Source: Paenibacillus sp. PK3_47
GTDB taxonomy: Bacteria; Bacillota; Bacilli; Paenibacillales; Paenibacillaceae
Direction of reading: 5' to 3'
DNA length: 64,000 nt
Assembly (NCBI RefSeq): GCF_023520895.1
Contig: NZ_CP026029.1
Span: forward strand, 310,001-374,000
Of this stretch, positions 50,581 through 59,583 are shown piece after piece. The translations under genes were made by a program, and so were the position numbers. The notes beneath the pieces are model-generated. The model saw only the letters and a program-made list of their open reading frames with translations, was not told where the DNA came from and did no database searches. How positions within the stretch are numbered: position 1 is the first letter of the stretch; each line of letters opens with the position of its first letter.

Positions 50581-52072
50581 AACGAACGCTGTCACGAAAT
50601 TGACAACGAAATTGCTCTCCAGAGAGTACTTCTTCTTTCATTAAAATGTCAAGACAGTAATCAAATACATGCCGCTGGTTCTCAAGCATTTCCCGGGTAC
50701 GGATCATCAGCTCGTCAAGAATTTTGCTGTTTTCCTTCATAAGCTCTTCTGTTGTAACCATCTGGAGATTGGCGATTCCGAGTGAGGTAAGACCTGACTT
50801 CATCATCGTTTCCACAATGTTCAGCGCCTGGTCAAAGTCACCGCGTGAACCGGTACTCCGTCCGCCGTAGAAAATCTCTTCTGAAGCGGCTCCGCCCAGC
50901 GCAATCATAATCTGGTCTTCAAGATAATCCTTGGTGTAAAGATACTGCTCAGCCTGCGGGTTATGACGCACATAGCCCAGTGCCTGCCCGCGGGGCGTAA
51001 GCGTTACCTGGCTGACACTGCCAGGACGCAGCAGCTCTGCCATAATGGCATGTCCAAGCTCGTGGATGGCAACCCGTTTCTTCTCTTCCTGATTTGTTTC
51101 GCGGTCTGTCTTTTCACCCATCATTACTTTGTCAATTGCCATTGCCAGATGCCGGTGCTCAACCTGGGTCAGATTCTCGCGCATCATGTAAATCGCAGCT
51201 TCATTCATCACACTTTCAAGCTGGGCGCCGGAAAAATTGTAAGCCTCCTCGGCAATCTTGTCCAGGTTGACATCAGGATGCAGCGGTTTATTTTTGGCAT
51301 GCAGATCAAGGATCGATTTGCGGCCTTTCTTGTCAGGCATGTCCACCTGAATATGACGGTCAAAACGTCCCGGACGCAGCAGCGCCGAATCCAGCATTTC
51401 CTTACGGTTCGTGGCTGCAACCAGCAGGATGCGCGGCGTATCATTGTTATAAATCCCGTCCATCTCGGTCAGCAGCTGATTCAGGGTCTGATCATACTCG
51501 CGCTGCTGTCCGCCTTCACGTTTACCGCCGATAACATCAATTTCATCAATAAAAATAATTGCGCTTTGCTTGTTCTCTTTGACAGCACGGTTGCGGGCAT
51601 CCTTGAACAAATCACGGATGCGGCCTGCACCGACACCCACATACATTTCTACAAACTCACTGCCAGATGCCGCAACGAACACAGAATTGGTATAATGTGC
51701 CGCAGCTTTGGCCATCAGCGTCTTCCCTGTCCCCGGAGGGCCTGTAAGCAGGATCCCTTTAAGCGGACGAATGCCGAATTTGCTGATTTCCTCATGCCGG
51801 ATCAGAAAATCCAGCGCTTCACGCAGCTCCTGCTTGGCATTATCCTGACCGCCGATTTCTTCAAAGGTAAGCTTGGCCGGACCGTTCTTCTTGCGTTTCT
51901 TGTCAGCCCCTGCGTTAACAGCCAGTCCGCCGCGCAGATGAGCCAGCACAAGCAAAGCGCCAACCATCCCTGCAGCGATAATCACCGGAAAAATATTAAT
52001 CCCCACAAATGCCATAAAAATCAGCATGACGGGCGCAAAACCGATGAGCACTTCTTTCCAATACTTAGGCAT
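50570..52072 (-). CDS. FtsH-like AAA+ membrane protease lacking the extracytoplasmic domain
   Basis: 500 residues. Two adjacent hydrophobic helices (about 8-25 and 28-46) are joined by only a few residues, so the external domain present in canonical FtsH is missing. The AAA module has LTGPPGTGKTLMAKA, the pore loop SEFVEMYVGVGAGRIRDLF (Tyr where FtsH usually has Phe), IIFIDEIDVIGGKR and the second region of homology VAATNRKEMLDSALLRPGRFDRHI. The zinc protease site HELGH and the distal Asp (GSRGDFDQAL) are intact, so it should be an active ATP-dependent protease. It overlaps by 8 nt the gene for a membrane-anchored partner. The substrate is unknown. Confidence 0.88.
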   Translation of the reverse strand: MPKYWKEVLIGFAPVMLIFMAFVGINIFPVIIAAGMVGALLVLAHLRGGLAVNAGADKKRKKNGPAKLTFEEIGGQDNAKQELREALDFLIRHEEISKFGIRPLKGILLTGPPGTGKTLMAKAAAHYTNSVFVAASGSEFVEMYVGVGAGRIRDLFKDARNRAVKENKQSAIIFIDEIDVIGGKREGGQQREYDQTLNQLLTEMDGIYNNDTPRILLVAATNRKEMLDSALLRPGRFDRHIQVDMPDKKGRKSILDLHAKNKPLHPDVNLDKIAEEAYNFSGAQLESVMNEAAIYMMRENLTQVEHRHLAMAIDKVMMGEKTDRETNQEEKKRVAIHELGHAIMAELLRPGSVSQVTLTPRGQALGYVRHNPQAEQYLYTKDYLEDQIMIALGGAASEEIFYGGRSTGSRGDFDQALNIVETMMKSGLTSLGIANLQMVTTEELMKENSKILDELMIRTREMLENQRHVFDYCLDILMKEEVLSGEQFRCQFRDSVRLPA

Positions 52073-52607
52073 TGGTCCACGCTCCTAACGTTGCCGCAGT
52101 ACGCGGTAAAATAATAAATTTGCTGTCAGTGCCATTGCTCAGGCTTACGTATACATTATTGTCATCAATTTCAGTGGTTGCTATCACATTCTGATATTCC
52201 GGATACTGCTCTTTCAGTCCATCAAGCTCAGTAGGTATAAGTGTATACTTGCGGCCTTCCATCGCTTCTGCAACAGAGAACATGGCCTTATCCCAATACT
52301 CATCCAGCAGATCATTCGATTTCTGAGTCACATCCAGCTTAAGTGAACGGCCGCCAATAGCCGACTTTCCTTCCAGGTTCACGTACTGCACGAGCTCTTT
52401 CAATTTGGTGCCTGGTGCAAGATCAAGTTTCAAAGTGACCTGGTTGCGGTTAATAGTTATATGTGAATCATTAACTCCTTCATAGGATGATACAATTTTC
52501 TGCAGCGGCTCCTGTACAGCAAACTGGCGGTAAGCATACCAGCCCCCGAACAACAGTGCAGCAGACAACAAAGACGTCAGCAGTACAGGTACAAGACGAA
52601 GTTTCAA
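52065..52607 (-). CDS. Membrane-anchored partner of the FtsH-like protease
   Basis: About 180 residues. One N-terminal helix (LVPVLLTSLLSAALLFGGWYAYRQF) is followed by an external domain of about 150 residues (SHITINRNQVTLKLDLAPGTKLKELVQYVNLEGKSAIGG ... YTLIPTELDGLKEQYPEYQNVIATTEIDDNNVYVSLSNGTDSKFIILP). I see no known family. GAGGAGG lies 7 nt before TTG 52607, which I choose as start. The stop overlaps the protease start. Since the protease lacks the external part of FtsH, this protein may supply an equivalent sensing or substrate-delivery domain; that is inference from overlap and topology. Confidence 0.8.
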   Translation of the reverse strand: MKLRLVPVLLTSLLSAALLFGGWYAYRQFAVQEPLQKIVSSYEGVNDSHITINRNQVTLKLDLAPGTKLKELVQYVNLEGKSAIGGRSLKLDVTQKSNDLLDEYWDKAMFSVAEAMEGRKYTLIPTELDGLKEQYPEYQNVIATTEIDDNNVYVSLSNGTDSKFIILPRTAATLGAWTNA

Positions 52608-52829
52608 TGAACGTCCTCCTCTCAATGATGAACAGCATTATTACTATATTTATGTTAAACCAAACAGCGTGTCTAGCGCTCTTCCGAGACTGACATGCTC
52701 TTAAGCATGTCTTAATACAAATAGTAGTATATCACAGGTGTATATACGATTTATAATATAATTGTGAAAATATTTAAAATTTTTGATACTAATTTTTGGG
52801 TTGACAAACCGTCTTCTCCTCTATATCGG

Positions 52830-52868
52830 CAAAAAGACATGGATGATTAAGCTCTCACCATGTCTTTT
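52830..52868 (-). terminator. Terminator after the small membrane ORF
   Basis: AAAAGACATG/CATGTCTTTT (10-bp perfect stem) followed by TTTTTG on the minus strand, 33 nt after the stop at 52901. Confidence 0.7.
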
Positions 52869-52900
52869 CGGTATATATCTAATGCTATACTTTATGTACA

Positions 52901-53083
52901 TCAATCACTCAAAGCGGTGAGCAGACCGGCACTAAAGGCTAAGACAGGCAGTGCTAACAAGAAAGACACCAGGGCGAATCCCTGAAACTTGACTCCTTTG
53001 CGCCCGTTTCTTTTTCCCGACCAAATCATCAGGAGCCCGGCAGCCAAGCACATCAGATAGACTGTAAAATAATGCAGTTCAAT
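52901..53083 (-). CDS. Tiny two-helix membrane protein with unclear start
   Basis: An open frame of 60 codons reads as two hydrophobic helices (LHYFTVYLMCLAAGLLMIW and GFALVSFLLALPVLAFSAGLLTAL) joined by the basic turn SGKRNGRKGVKFQ, ending TALSD. This pattern is unlikely by chance. No ATG is placed well: the frame is closed upstream by TAA, and the best options are the ATT at 53083 directly behind a run of nine G, or an internal ATG at 53053. A terminator follows, which supports a transcript. The family is unknown. Confidence 0.5.
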   Translation of the reverse strand: MELHYFTVYLMCLAAGLLMIWSGKRNGRKGVKFQGFALVSFLLALPVLAFSAGLLTALSD

Positions 53084-53121
53084 CCCCCCCCCGTTATGGC
53101 ATTAATGCCCTTAAATCAGCA

Positions 53122-53160
53122 TAAAAACAGCAGGCGGCCGTCTTCCCGCCCCCTGCTGTA
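53122..53160 (-). terminator. Terminator of tseB
   Basis: ACAGCAGG (53152-53159 on the minus strand) pairs with CCTGCTGT (53127-53134), followed by TTTTA, 20 nt after the stop codon. Confidence 0.75.
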
Positions 53161-53182
53161 CATTCTAGTAACGCCCTAACTT

Positions 53183-53701
53183 TTAGCTGTTCGGTAAGCT
53201 GTACCCTTCCCCGATGGCTGCCCCGTCAGCAAAGCGGTAGAATTTGTAGTAATACCGCTCTTTATCCCTGTAAAACACCTGCCACGCATATTCCCCGTTA
53301 TAGACTCCCGGCAACAGCCGTTTGATCTCAACTCCCGGCAGCTCGGCCGCTAGGGCCGTACGGATCTGTTCTTCCGACGTTCCGCCCGCAACTTCCGCCG
53401 CATAAATATCATTTACGCCTCCTGCAGGCTCGCCTTCCGTAGTAAAACGCACCCAGACCATCATTTCCGTCCCCGCACCGTTCTGGCCTGTAACCACCCA
53501 GTAAATCGCGTTTTCGTCCCAGACGGACTTCTTCGCTTCAGTAATATCAGTCAAGCCTGCCTGGTTCATGGCGACTTCCTCAGCTTTACTGCGTTCATTC
53601 CACTGGTCCTTCATGATATAGGCATAGAACTGGCTTAATCCGAACAGCAGGAGCAGAAACAGGGCTATGCCAAGCAGAAGCCATTTTCTCCTCTTCTTCA
53701 A
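53183..53701 (-). CDS. tseB: Cell wall elongation regulator TseB-like protein
   Basis: Membrane-anchored external protein of 172 residues (DUF5590). A short basic N-terminus and one helix (WLLLGIALFLLLLFGLSQFYAYIM) are followed by two small alpha/beta repeats (NERSKAEEVAMNQAGLTDITEAKKSVWDENAIYWVVTGQN and SEEQIRTALAAELPGVEIKRLLPGVYNGEYAWQVFYRDKERYYYKFYRFADG). In Bacillus subtilis TseB (YpmB) works with PBP2A in wall elongation, and its gene lies near dinG and asnS, as here. Start is TTG at 53701 with AAGGGAG 6 nt upstream. Confidence 0.85.
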   Translation of the reverse strand: MKKRRKWLLLGIALFLLLLFGLSQFYAYIMKDQWNERSKAEEVAMNQAGLTDITEAKKSVWDENAIYWVVTGQNGAGTEMMVWVRFTTEGEPAGGVNDIYAAEVAGGTSEEQIRTALAAELPGVEIKRLLPGVYNGEYAWQVFYRDKERYYYKFYRFADGAAIGEGYSLPNS

Positions 53702-53722
53702 GTGCAGCTCCCTTTCCTTATA

Positions 53723-55021
53723 TTACCGTTTCAGCAGCCCTTCAAAGGTCTCCTGGGCTTTGCGGCGGATTTCTTCCTCATCCAGGGTCAGGCATTGACC
53801 GTGCTTCACAACCTGCAGACCGTTCACCCAGACATGCTCCACATCCTTGGCACTGGCCGAATAGACCACATGGGACAGAAGATCCGTATGCGGCAGCAGA
53901 TGCGGCTGATCGATATCGATAGCGATAAAATCCGCCTTCATTCCCGGTGCAAGCCGGCCCACATTGTCGAGGAACACCGACCGGGCACCGTATTCGGTAG
54001 CCATCAGCAGCGCCTCAGGTGCCGGAACCGCTGTCGGGTCTCCGCTTACCCCTTTATGAATGAGAGCAGCGAGACGCATTTCTTCAAACATGTCCAGGTT
54101 ATTGTTGCTGGCCGCACCGTCTGTTCCAAGAGATACGGGAACACCGGCTCTCAACAGCTCCGGCACACGTGCCACACCGCTGGCGAGCTTCAGGTTACTT
54201 CCCGGATTATGCGAAACCCCGACCTTGTAGCGGGCGAGAATGTCAATTTCCTCATCGTTCAGATGAACGCCGTGAGCGATGATTGAAGGACGCGTGAACA
54301 TTCCCAGCTTCTCCAGGTGAGCCACAGGGCGCAGGCCGTAATCAGCCGCATTCTGCTCTACTTCATGACGGGTCTCGGACATATGTGTATGCATCGGCAG
54401 ATCCAGATCATGGGCTGCCTGTACAAATTTCACGAAAAAGTCGGGAGGACAGGTATAAGGGGCATGCGGCGACATCATCGTGGTAATTCTGCCGTCCGCC
54501 TTGCCGTGCCAGTCTTGTGCAAACCGGATGGCTTCCGCGAGCTTATGGTTCTGCACATCCTCCGGGCACAATCCGATGACACCGCGCATCAGCACTGAAC
54601 GGATGCCGGATTGCTCAACTACCCGGGCTACCCGGTCCATATGGTCATACATGTCCAGGAAGGTGGTTGTACCGCCCTTGAGCATTTCCAGGACAGACAG
54701 AGCTGTACCCCAGTATACATCTTCACCGGTGAACTTTTCTTCCATCGGCCACATTTTTTCCTGCAGCCAGGCCTGCAGCACCATATCATCCCCGTAGCCG
54801 CGCAGCAGGGACATTGCCGCATGACCGTGCGTATTGACCAGACCAGGCATGAACAGGAGCCTGCTGCCGTCTATCGTGCTCACACCGTCTTCAATAACGG
54901 GCTTCTCTTCTCCTATGTACGTTATCAAATCGTTTTCTATAGTCATGTATCCGTTCAGAACCGGCTGATGGCTTCCCGGAACCAGAAAACGTCCGTTAAT
55001 GACTGTCTTATTGCTGCTCAT
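53723..55021 (-). CDS. mtaD: 5-methylthioadenosine/S-adenosylhomocysteine deaminase
   Basis: Metal-dependent amidohydrolase of 432 residues that deaminates SAH/MTA-type nucleosides. The metal-binding HxH is in MPGLVNTHGHAAMSLLRG. Further metal and catalytic residues are in HTHMSETRHEVEQN, SIIAHGVHLNDEE and LGTDGAASNNNLDMFEEMRLA. The FTGEDVYWGTALSVLEMLKGGTTTF stretch is typical of the MtaD/ATZ-TRZ group. The ATG at 55021 lies within the last codons of rex and is preceded by AAAGGAAG, so it is translationally linked to rex. A guanine or other deaminase function cannot be excluded. Confidence 0.88.
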   Translation of the reverse strand: MSSNKTVINGRFLVPGSHQPVLNGYMTIENDLITYIGEEKPVIEDGVSTIDGSRLLFMPGLVNTHGHAAMSLLRGYGDDMVLQAWLQEKMWPMEEKFTGEDVYWGTALSVLEMLKGGTTTFLDMYDHMDRVARVVEQSGIRSVLMRGVIGLCPEDVQNHKLAEAIRFAQDWHGKADGRITTMMSPHAPYTCPPDFFVKFVQAAHDLDLPMHTHMSETRHEVEQNAADYGLRPVAHLEKLGMFTRPSIIAHGVHLNDEEIDILARYKVGVSHNPGSNLKLASGVARVPELLRAGVPVSLGTDGAASNNNLDMFEEMRLAALIHKGVSGDPTAVPAPEALLMATEYGARSVFLDNVGRLAPGMKADFIAIDIDQPHLLPHTDLLSHVVYSASAKDVEHVWVNGLQVVKHGQCLTLDEEEIRRKAQETFEGLLKR

Positions 55022-55661
55022 TTGCTGTTTCTTCCTTTCCATCGTGCAAATAATAGGCCAGACTCTGCAGATCGGTCGTAAAATCGGCCGCATGTATCCG
55101 GATATTGGACGGGGTCTTCAGGATAACCGGGGCAAAATTCAAAATGGCTTCAATCCCTGACTCCACCAGAATATCTGCTACAGCCTGGGCTTCACTGTCC
55201 GGTACCGTAATAATACCGATGCGGATTCCCTGCTCACGGATCGTTTTGCCCAGCTCTTCCATAGGCTGGACCGTCAGAGAGTTGATCTTCTGCCCGATCT
55301 TGGGTGCGTAAGAATCAAATACGGCTGTGATCTTCATCGTATCCTTCAGATAAGCATTGTAATTGGACAGGGCGTGACCGAGATTACCGGCACCTACCAG
55401 AGCCACGTTGATCTGCTGGTCCAGCTTGAGGATGTGGCGGATTTTTTCGATCAGGTAAGAAACATCATAGCCGATGCCCTTGCGGCCAAAATCACCAAAA
55501 TAGGCCAGGTCCTTGCGGATCTGTGCCGGATTCAGGTCGAGCTTCTGCCCCAGCTCCTGGGAAGACACGGTAGCGATTTCACGCTTTTGGAGATCATTCA
55601 GGAATCGCAGGTATACAGGAAGTCTGCGGACAACCGCCTCAGATATTTTTTCCGATTTCAT
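55008..55661 (-). CDS. rex: Redox-sensing transcriptional repressor Rex
   Basis: NADH/NAD-sensing repressor of fermentation and respiration genes, 217 residues. The N-terminal winged helix reads VVRRLPVYLRFLNDLQKREIATVSSQELGQKLDLNPAQIRKDLAYFGDFGRKGIGY. The Rossmann domain has VALVGAGNLGHALSNYNAY and the FDSYAPKIGQK strand. A C-terminal domain-swap helix is present. AGGAGGAG is 6 nt before the ATG at 55661; the frame extends further back without a site. A half-site TTGTGA lies upstream, but no full Rex operator was recognised. ackA in this window belongs to a class Rex often controls, but no operator was seen there. Confidence 0.94.
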   Translation of the reverse strand: MKSEKISEAVVRRLPVYLRFLNDLQKREIATVSSQELGQKLDLNPAQIRKDLAYFGDFGRKGIGYDVSYLIEKIRHILKLDQQINVALVGAGNLGHALSNYNAYLKDTMKITAVFDSYAPKIGQKINSLTVQPMEELGKTIREQGIRIGIITVPDSEAQAVADILVESGIEAILNFAPVILKTPSNIRIHAADFTTDLQSLAYYLHDGKEETANEQQ

Positions 55662-55849
55662 GTATTCTCCTCCTAATGTAAGATGAACAGTCAATATATA
55701 GATCATAACCGTTAATGCGGTGAACCTTATGTTACCAGGAACACATCTCACAAAGCACCGCACTAACGGACTAAAGACAATGATATAAATATAAACAATG
55801 GCATGACGGGTTAATCAGCAGGCGGCAAGCCGCCAGCATTAGCAGTCGT

Positions 55850-58711
55850 TCAGGAAGCGCCGCCGTCATCCAGCCATTCCGCAATCCGCGGAACCATCTG
55901 ATCGGTCAGCATATGCTCCATCTTTGGTCCCGGCAGCGAATACAGGAAGTACTTGCCGTAATTGGACTCAATCACTCTCGTATCATAGACGATGACAATT
56001 CCGCGGTCCTGGGCGGTACGCACCAGACGTCCGAAGCCCTGCTTGAACCGGATCACCGCCTGCGGCACAGACATTTTCATGAACGGATTTTTCTTCTGGG
56101 CCTGCAGCAGCTCCGCTTTGGCTTCGGCCAGCGGATGGTTAGGCGGCTGGAACGGCAGTCTGACAATCGCCAGGCAGGTCAGCGCCTCACCGGGAATATC
56201 TACGCCTTCCCAGAAGCTGCTTGTTCCAAGCAGCACTGCGGCCGGACTGTCCTGGAAACGCCGGATCAGCTTGTTGCGGCTGCCGCCCTCGACGCCCTGG
56301 CCCAGCACGGCAATTTCTTCTGAAGCAAGCACCTCCTTGAGCGGTTCATACACCTGCCGCAGCATGCGGTAGGAGGTGAACAGCACGAGCATGCGCCCCT
56401 TGGTAGCCACTGCCGCTTCGGCCAGGGAATGGACAAGCTTGTCGACAAACCTGGCATCGCCTATGCTGCCCTTGACGCTCGGAAAATCACGCGGAATAAC
56501 AAGCAGCGCCTGCTCCCGGTAATTAAACGGGGAAGGCAGCAGTGCCGTCATCAGACGGTCCTGTTCAGCCGCTTCATTAAGACCGAGGTTGTCAATCATG
56601 AATTGGAAGGACTTGTCGACAGAGAGCGTGGCCGAAGTCAGCACAATGCTCTTTTTCTTATCGAAGAAAAGCTCCTTCAGCTGGCCGCTGACATCTACAG
56701 GTACAGCATACAGCTGCAGCGACTTGCCGCGGTAGTTCCCGCTGCCTTCCATCCAGTAGACATTATTCTCATCGTTAAGGCCCATAAAGAAACGGATCTG
56801 TTCACGGATAGACGCCAGGTCCTTGAACAAGCCGCTGATATCTGTGACCAGGCTGTCTGAGGACGACTGGCTCTCGCTCTCCCGCATCTCACTGAGCATC
56901 TTGTCACCCTTGCGGATGATATCACTGAGACTCAGATGCAGTGTATTTTCAAGCGGAGCGAGCTCCTCCCACTCCTTGGGCTTTCTGCCGGGATGGAGGC
57001 GGGTAACAAGCTGTCCGGCTTCACCTGCGGCTGCGTCGCTGCGTTCAGGGAGCATGGCGAACAGCTTGTCGCTCAGCGTGTCCCAGGTCTCCTTGACTGT
57101 CAGAAGATCAGGGTAGATCCTGTCGATCGTACCGCTCCACTCCGAAGCCTGCTCGCTGCCTGAAGACTGCAGCATCTGGCGCAGCGCCGGCAGCTGACCG
57201 CTGCGGCTGTCCTTATAGAGCCGGGTAAGCGTGTGGGCCACAGTGAAATATTTCATCTGCATTCCAAGATGCTTGCCGGCCACATCCTCCAGATGGTGCG
57301 CCTCATCGATGACAAGGTGCTCATAAGCAGGCAGCAGCTGGTGTCCCGCCTTCACATCCGCGAACAGCTTGGAGTGATTGGTAATGACAACGTCAGCAAT
57401 TCCGGCTTCATGCTTGGCCCGGTGATAATAACATTTGCGGAACCACGGGCAGGCACGGCCCAGGCATGAATCCGTGTCACTGGCCACGGTCTCCCAGAAA
57501 TCGCCGCCCCTGCCGTTCAGATTCAGCTCCTCATCGTCGCCCGACTGCGTCTGGGTCAGCCAGACTAACATTTGGGCAGCCGTGAGCGCTTCTTCCCTGG
57601 GACTTACGAAGTCCTTTTTATTTATTTTATGTTCAAACTTGCGCAGACACAAATAGTGCCCTCTTCCCTTGAAGATTGCGGCTTTGAACGGAAACGGCAC
57701 GACGCTCGTCAAAAGCGGGAGATCGCGCTCGCGCAGCTGGTCCTGAAGATTGATCGTATGCGTACTGACCATCACCTTCTGATCGGTGCGGACACTCTGG
57801 TAGATCGCCGGCAACAGATAACCCAGCGATTTGCCGGTACCTGTACCTGCTTCTATCAGCAGATGTTTGTCCTCCTGAAGCGCCGTGTTGACCTCACGGA
57901 TCATAATCTCCTGGGCCTCCCGGCTTTCATACTGCGGCAAAGCATCCTTCAGCCGCTTGGTCACTTCATCCATATAGTCCGTAAAGGATACGTTGTCTAC
58001 AGGATTTCCGGGCATATCCTCCCTTGGCGGCGCCAGTTCAGTCCAATCGCCGACGGCAAGTGCCAGCTGACGGTGAAAGGTCAGATCGCCTTCCGGCTGA
58101 AAGGTCTCCATTTCCCGTTCCTGCTGCAGTCCTTCAAAGAACCAGGCCAGGTCGCTGTCTTCCCCCTGAAACAGCTCGTTAATCCGCTGTACGGTCAGCA
58201 GAGGCAGGCTGTACAATTCTTCCAGACACTGGAGAAGCACAAGCGCTGTTGCTTCAGCATCGCTATCCGCCTGGTGGGGACGTTCATGCGTAATCCCGAA
58301 ATGGGCACTCACTGCACCAAGCTGGTAGGTCGATAATGAAGGAAAGCATATTTTGAGAAAATCGATCGTATCCAGAATCCGCCCCTGAAACGGCAAATAT
58401 CCACATCGGTCAAGCGCATTCTGCAAAAAATGAAAATCAAAAGCTACATTATGCCCGACGAGCACCACATCATCAAGCAGCGGGACAAGCTCCATCATCA
58501 TCTCATCCAGCTCGGGCGCATCCCGTACATCGTCGTCAGTAATCCCTGTCAAGCCCGTTATAAAAGGAGGAATCGGTGTTCCGGGCTTGACGTAGGAACC
58601 ATATACCCGGGAGATGGTCCGGTCTTCTTCTATAATGGCAAGGCCAACCTGGATAATCTCGCCCACAGATTGGGTTCCCGTAGTTTCAAAATCAAGCACG
58701 GCAAATTTCAT
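55850..58711 (-). CDS. dinG: DinG-type helicase with N-terminal 3'-5' exonuclease domain
   Basis: 953 residues. Residues 1-165 form a DnaQ-like exonuclease with the DEDDh residues (DFETTG, GHNVAFDFHFLQNAL, HQADSDAEAT). The rest is a superfamily-2 helicase: LIEAGTGTGKSLGYLLPAI (Walker A, near 285-295), VIDEAHHLEDVAG (about 466), and C-terminal motifs VLLGTSSFWEGVDIPGEALTCLAIVRLPF and RFKQGFGRLVRTAQDRGIVIVYDTR. Four cysteines lie between motifs I and II (YLCLRK near 354; CLGRACPWFRKC near 416-427), an arrangement like that of Fe-S helicases, although Fe-S binding in this Gram-positive group is not assured. A single-gene unit between rex and a TPR gene. Confidence 0.92.
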   Translation of the reverse strand: MKFAVLDFETTGTQSVGEIIQVGLAIIEEDRTISRVYGSYVKPGTPIPPFITGLTGITDDDVRDAPELDEMMMELVPLLDDVVLVGHNVAFDFHFLQNALDRCGYLPFQGRILDTIDFLKICFPSLSTYQLGAVSAHFGITHERPHQADSDAEATALVLLQCLEELYSLPLLTVQRINELFQGEDSDLAWFFEGLQQEREMETFQPEGDLTFHRQLALAVGDWTELAPPREDMPGNPVDNVSFTDYMDEVTKRLKDALPQYESREAQEIMIREVNTALQEDKHLLIEAGTGTGKSLGYLLPAIYQSVRTDQKVMVSTHTINLQDQLRERDLPLLTSVVPFPFKAAIFKGRGHYLCLRKFEHKINKKDFVSPREEALTAAQMLVWLTQTQSGDDEELNLNGRGGDFWETVASDTDSCLGRACPWFRKCYYHRAKHEAGIADVVITNHSKLFADVKAGHQLLPAYEHLVIDEAHHLEDVAGKHLGMQMKYFTVAHTLTRLYKDSRSGQLPALRQMLQSSGSEQASEWSGTIDRIYPDLLTVKETWDTLSDKLFAMLPERSDAAAGEAGQLVTRLHPGRKPKEWEELAPLENTLHLSLSDIIRKGDKMLSEMRESESQSSSDSLVTDISGLFKDLASIREQIRFFMGLNDENNVYWMEGSGNYRGKSLQLYAVPVDVSGQLKELFFDKKKSIVLTSATLSVDKSFQFMIDNLGLNEAAEQDRLMTALLPSPFNYREQALLVIPRDFPSVKGSIGDARFVDKLVHSLAEAAVATKGRMLVLFTSYRMLRQVYEPLKEVLASEEIAVLGQGVEGGSRNKLIRRFQDSPAAVLLGTSSFWEGVDIPGEALTCLAIVRLPFQPPNHPLAEAKAELLQAQKKNPFMKMSVPQAVIRFKQGFGRLVRTAQDRGIVIVYDTRVIESNYGKYFLYSLPGPKMEHMLTDQMVPRIAEWLDDGGAS

Positions 58712-58766
58712 TATAAGTTCTATTCCCTTTCACTTGAGACTCTTTATCAGCATAACAGAAGTTACG

Positions 58767-58809
58767 AAAAAAGGCGATGCACACCGACAAGCCCGGGTGA
58801 ATGCATCGC
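58767..58809 (-). terminator. Terminator of the TPR-protein gene
   Basis: GCGATGCA/TGCATCGC stem (58774-58781, 58802-58809) followed by TTTTTT on the minus strand. Confidence 0.85.
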
Positions 58810-58827
58810 TTGAATGACAGGCTATAA

Positions 58828-59469
58828 TTACAGAAGCGAAACAAGCTGATTACCGAATTGCAGTGTCCCGCCCCTTCTGCGGCAAACCTCCAGATTGACG
58901 TTAGGCTCAGGAAGAGCGGGGTCATGCATTAACGAAAGGCCGAACAGCTTGCGGGCTTCAACATAACGTTCCTGGGAAGCCCTGATGCAGCCGAGCGCAT
59001 TATAAATCATCGCCTTAAGCTTGTTCTCACGGATCAGGGTTAGCATATGCTCCAGATGCCCCCAGGCCGTGTCCCCTTCATTCTCCTGCAGGCAGGAAAT
59101 GGCCAGGTACAGCCGGGCAGCCAGACTGTCCGGATACCGTGCAATGACTTCATTAAACTGGTCGATGCATTTCCGGTACATCAGCAGCCTGTAATATCCC
59201 TGCCCTCTGACAAAAGAATCCATGGCGAGTTCAGGGGCCTCCTCCTTCACCGGATCTTCTTCAGGCTGCAGGGTAACATCCGCCTGTTCCCGGAAATGGC
59301 TCAGCTTCTCGGCAAAAGCCAGCCATTCATCCATCACATTGTCACTAAGCCTGTGAAGCATGTTGTATTGGCATAGAAGGTCATCCCGCCTCGCCCCGTC
59401 TGCACCCGGGTATTCAGCAGCGATCTCCTGAAGCATCCTGTTCATCTCAGCAAATAAATGTTGAAACAC
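58828..59469 (-). CDS. Tetratricopeptide-repeat protein
   Basis: Cytoplasmic helical protein of 213 residues. The C-terminal half contains TPR units (SFVRGQGYYRLLMYRKCIDQFNEVIARYPDSLAARLYLAISCLQ, then AMIYNALGCIRASQERYVEARKLFGLSLMHDPALPEPNVNLEVC). The N-terminal 75 residues are helical and possibly dimerising. GGGGGG is placed 7 nt before the GTG at 59469. It lies between panD and dinG as its own unit with a terminator; no specific function can be assigned. Confidence 0.8.
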   Translation of the reverse strand: MFQHLFAEMNRMLQEIAAEYPGADGARRDDLLCQYNMLHRLSDNVMDEWLAFAEKLSHFREQADVTLQPEEDPVKEEAPELAMDSFVRGQGYYRLLMYRKCIDQFNEVIARYPDSLAARLYLAISCLQENEGDTAWGHLEHMLTLIRENKLKAMIYNALGCIRASQERYVEARKLFGLSLMHDPALPEPNVNLEVCRRRGGTLQFGNQLVSLL

Positions 59470-59583
59470 AGAACATCCCCCCTTACTGAAAATGAAATCA
59501 GCCTAAGCTTGCCTGCCTTCATTTTTAGCAAGTAGGGGACACTTCATCCCTGCCATTGATTACATAGGTGCGGGCTCTTCTTC

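Noticed and set aside
53183..53701. Frameshift or truncation at the start of tseB
   Set aside because: TTG with a well-spaced AAGGGAG gives a complete protein, so no defect is needed.
55735..55765. Rex operator upstream of rex
   Set aside because: Only one TTGTGA half-site is present; the inverted partner is missing.
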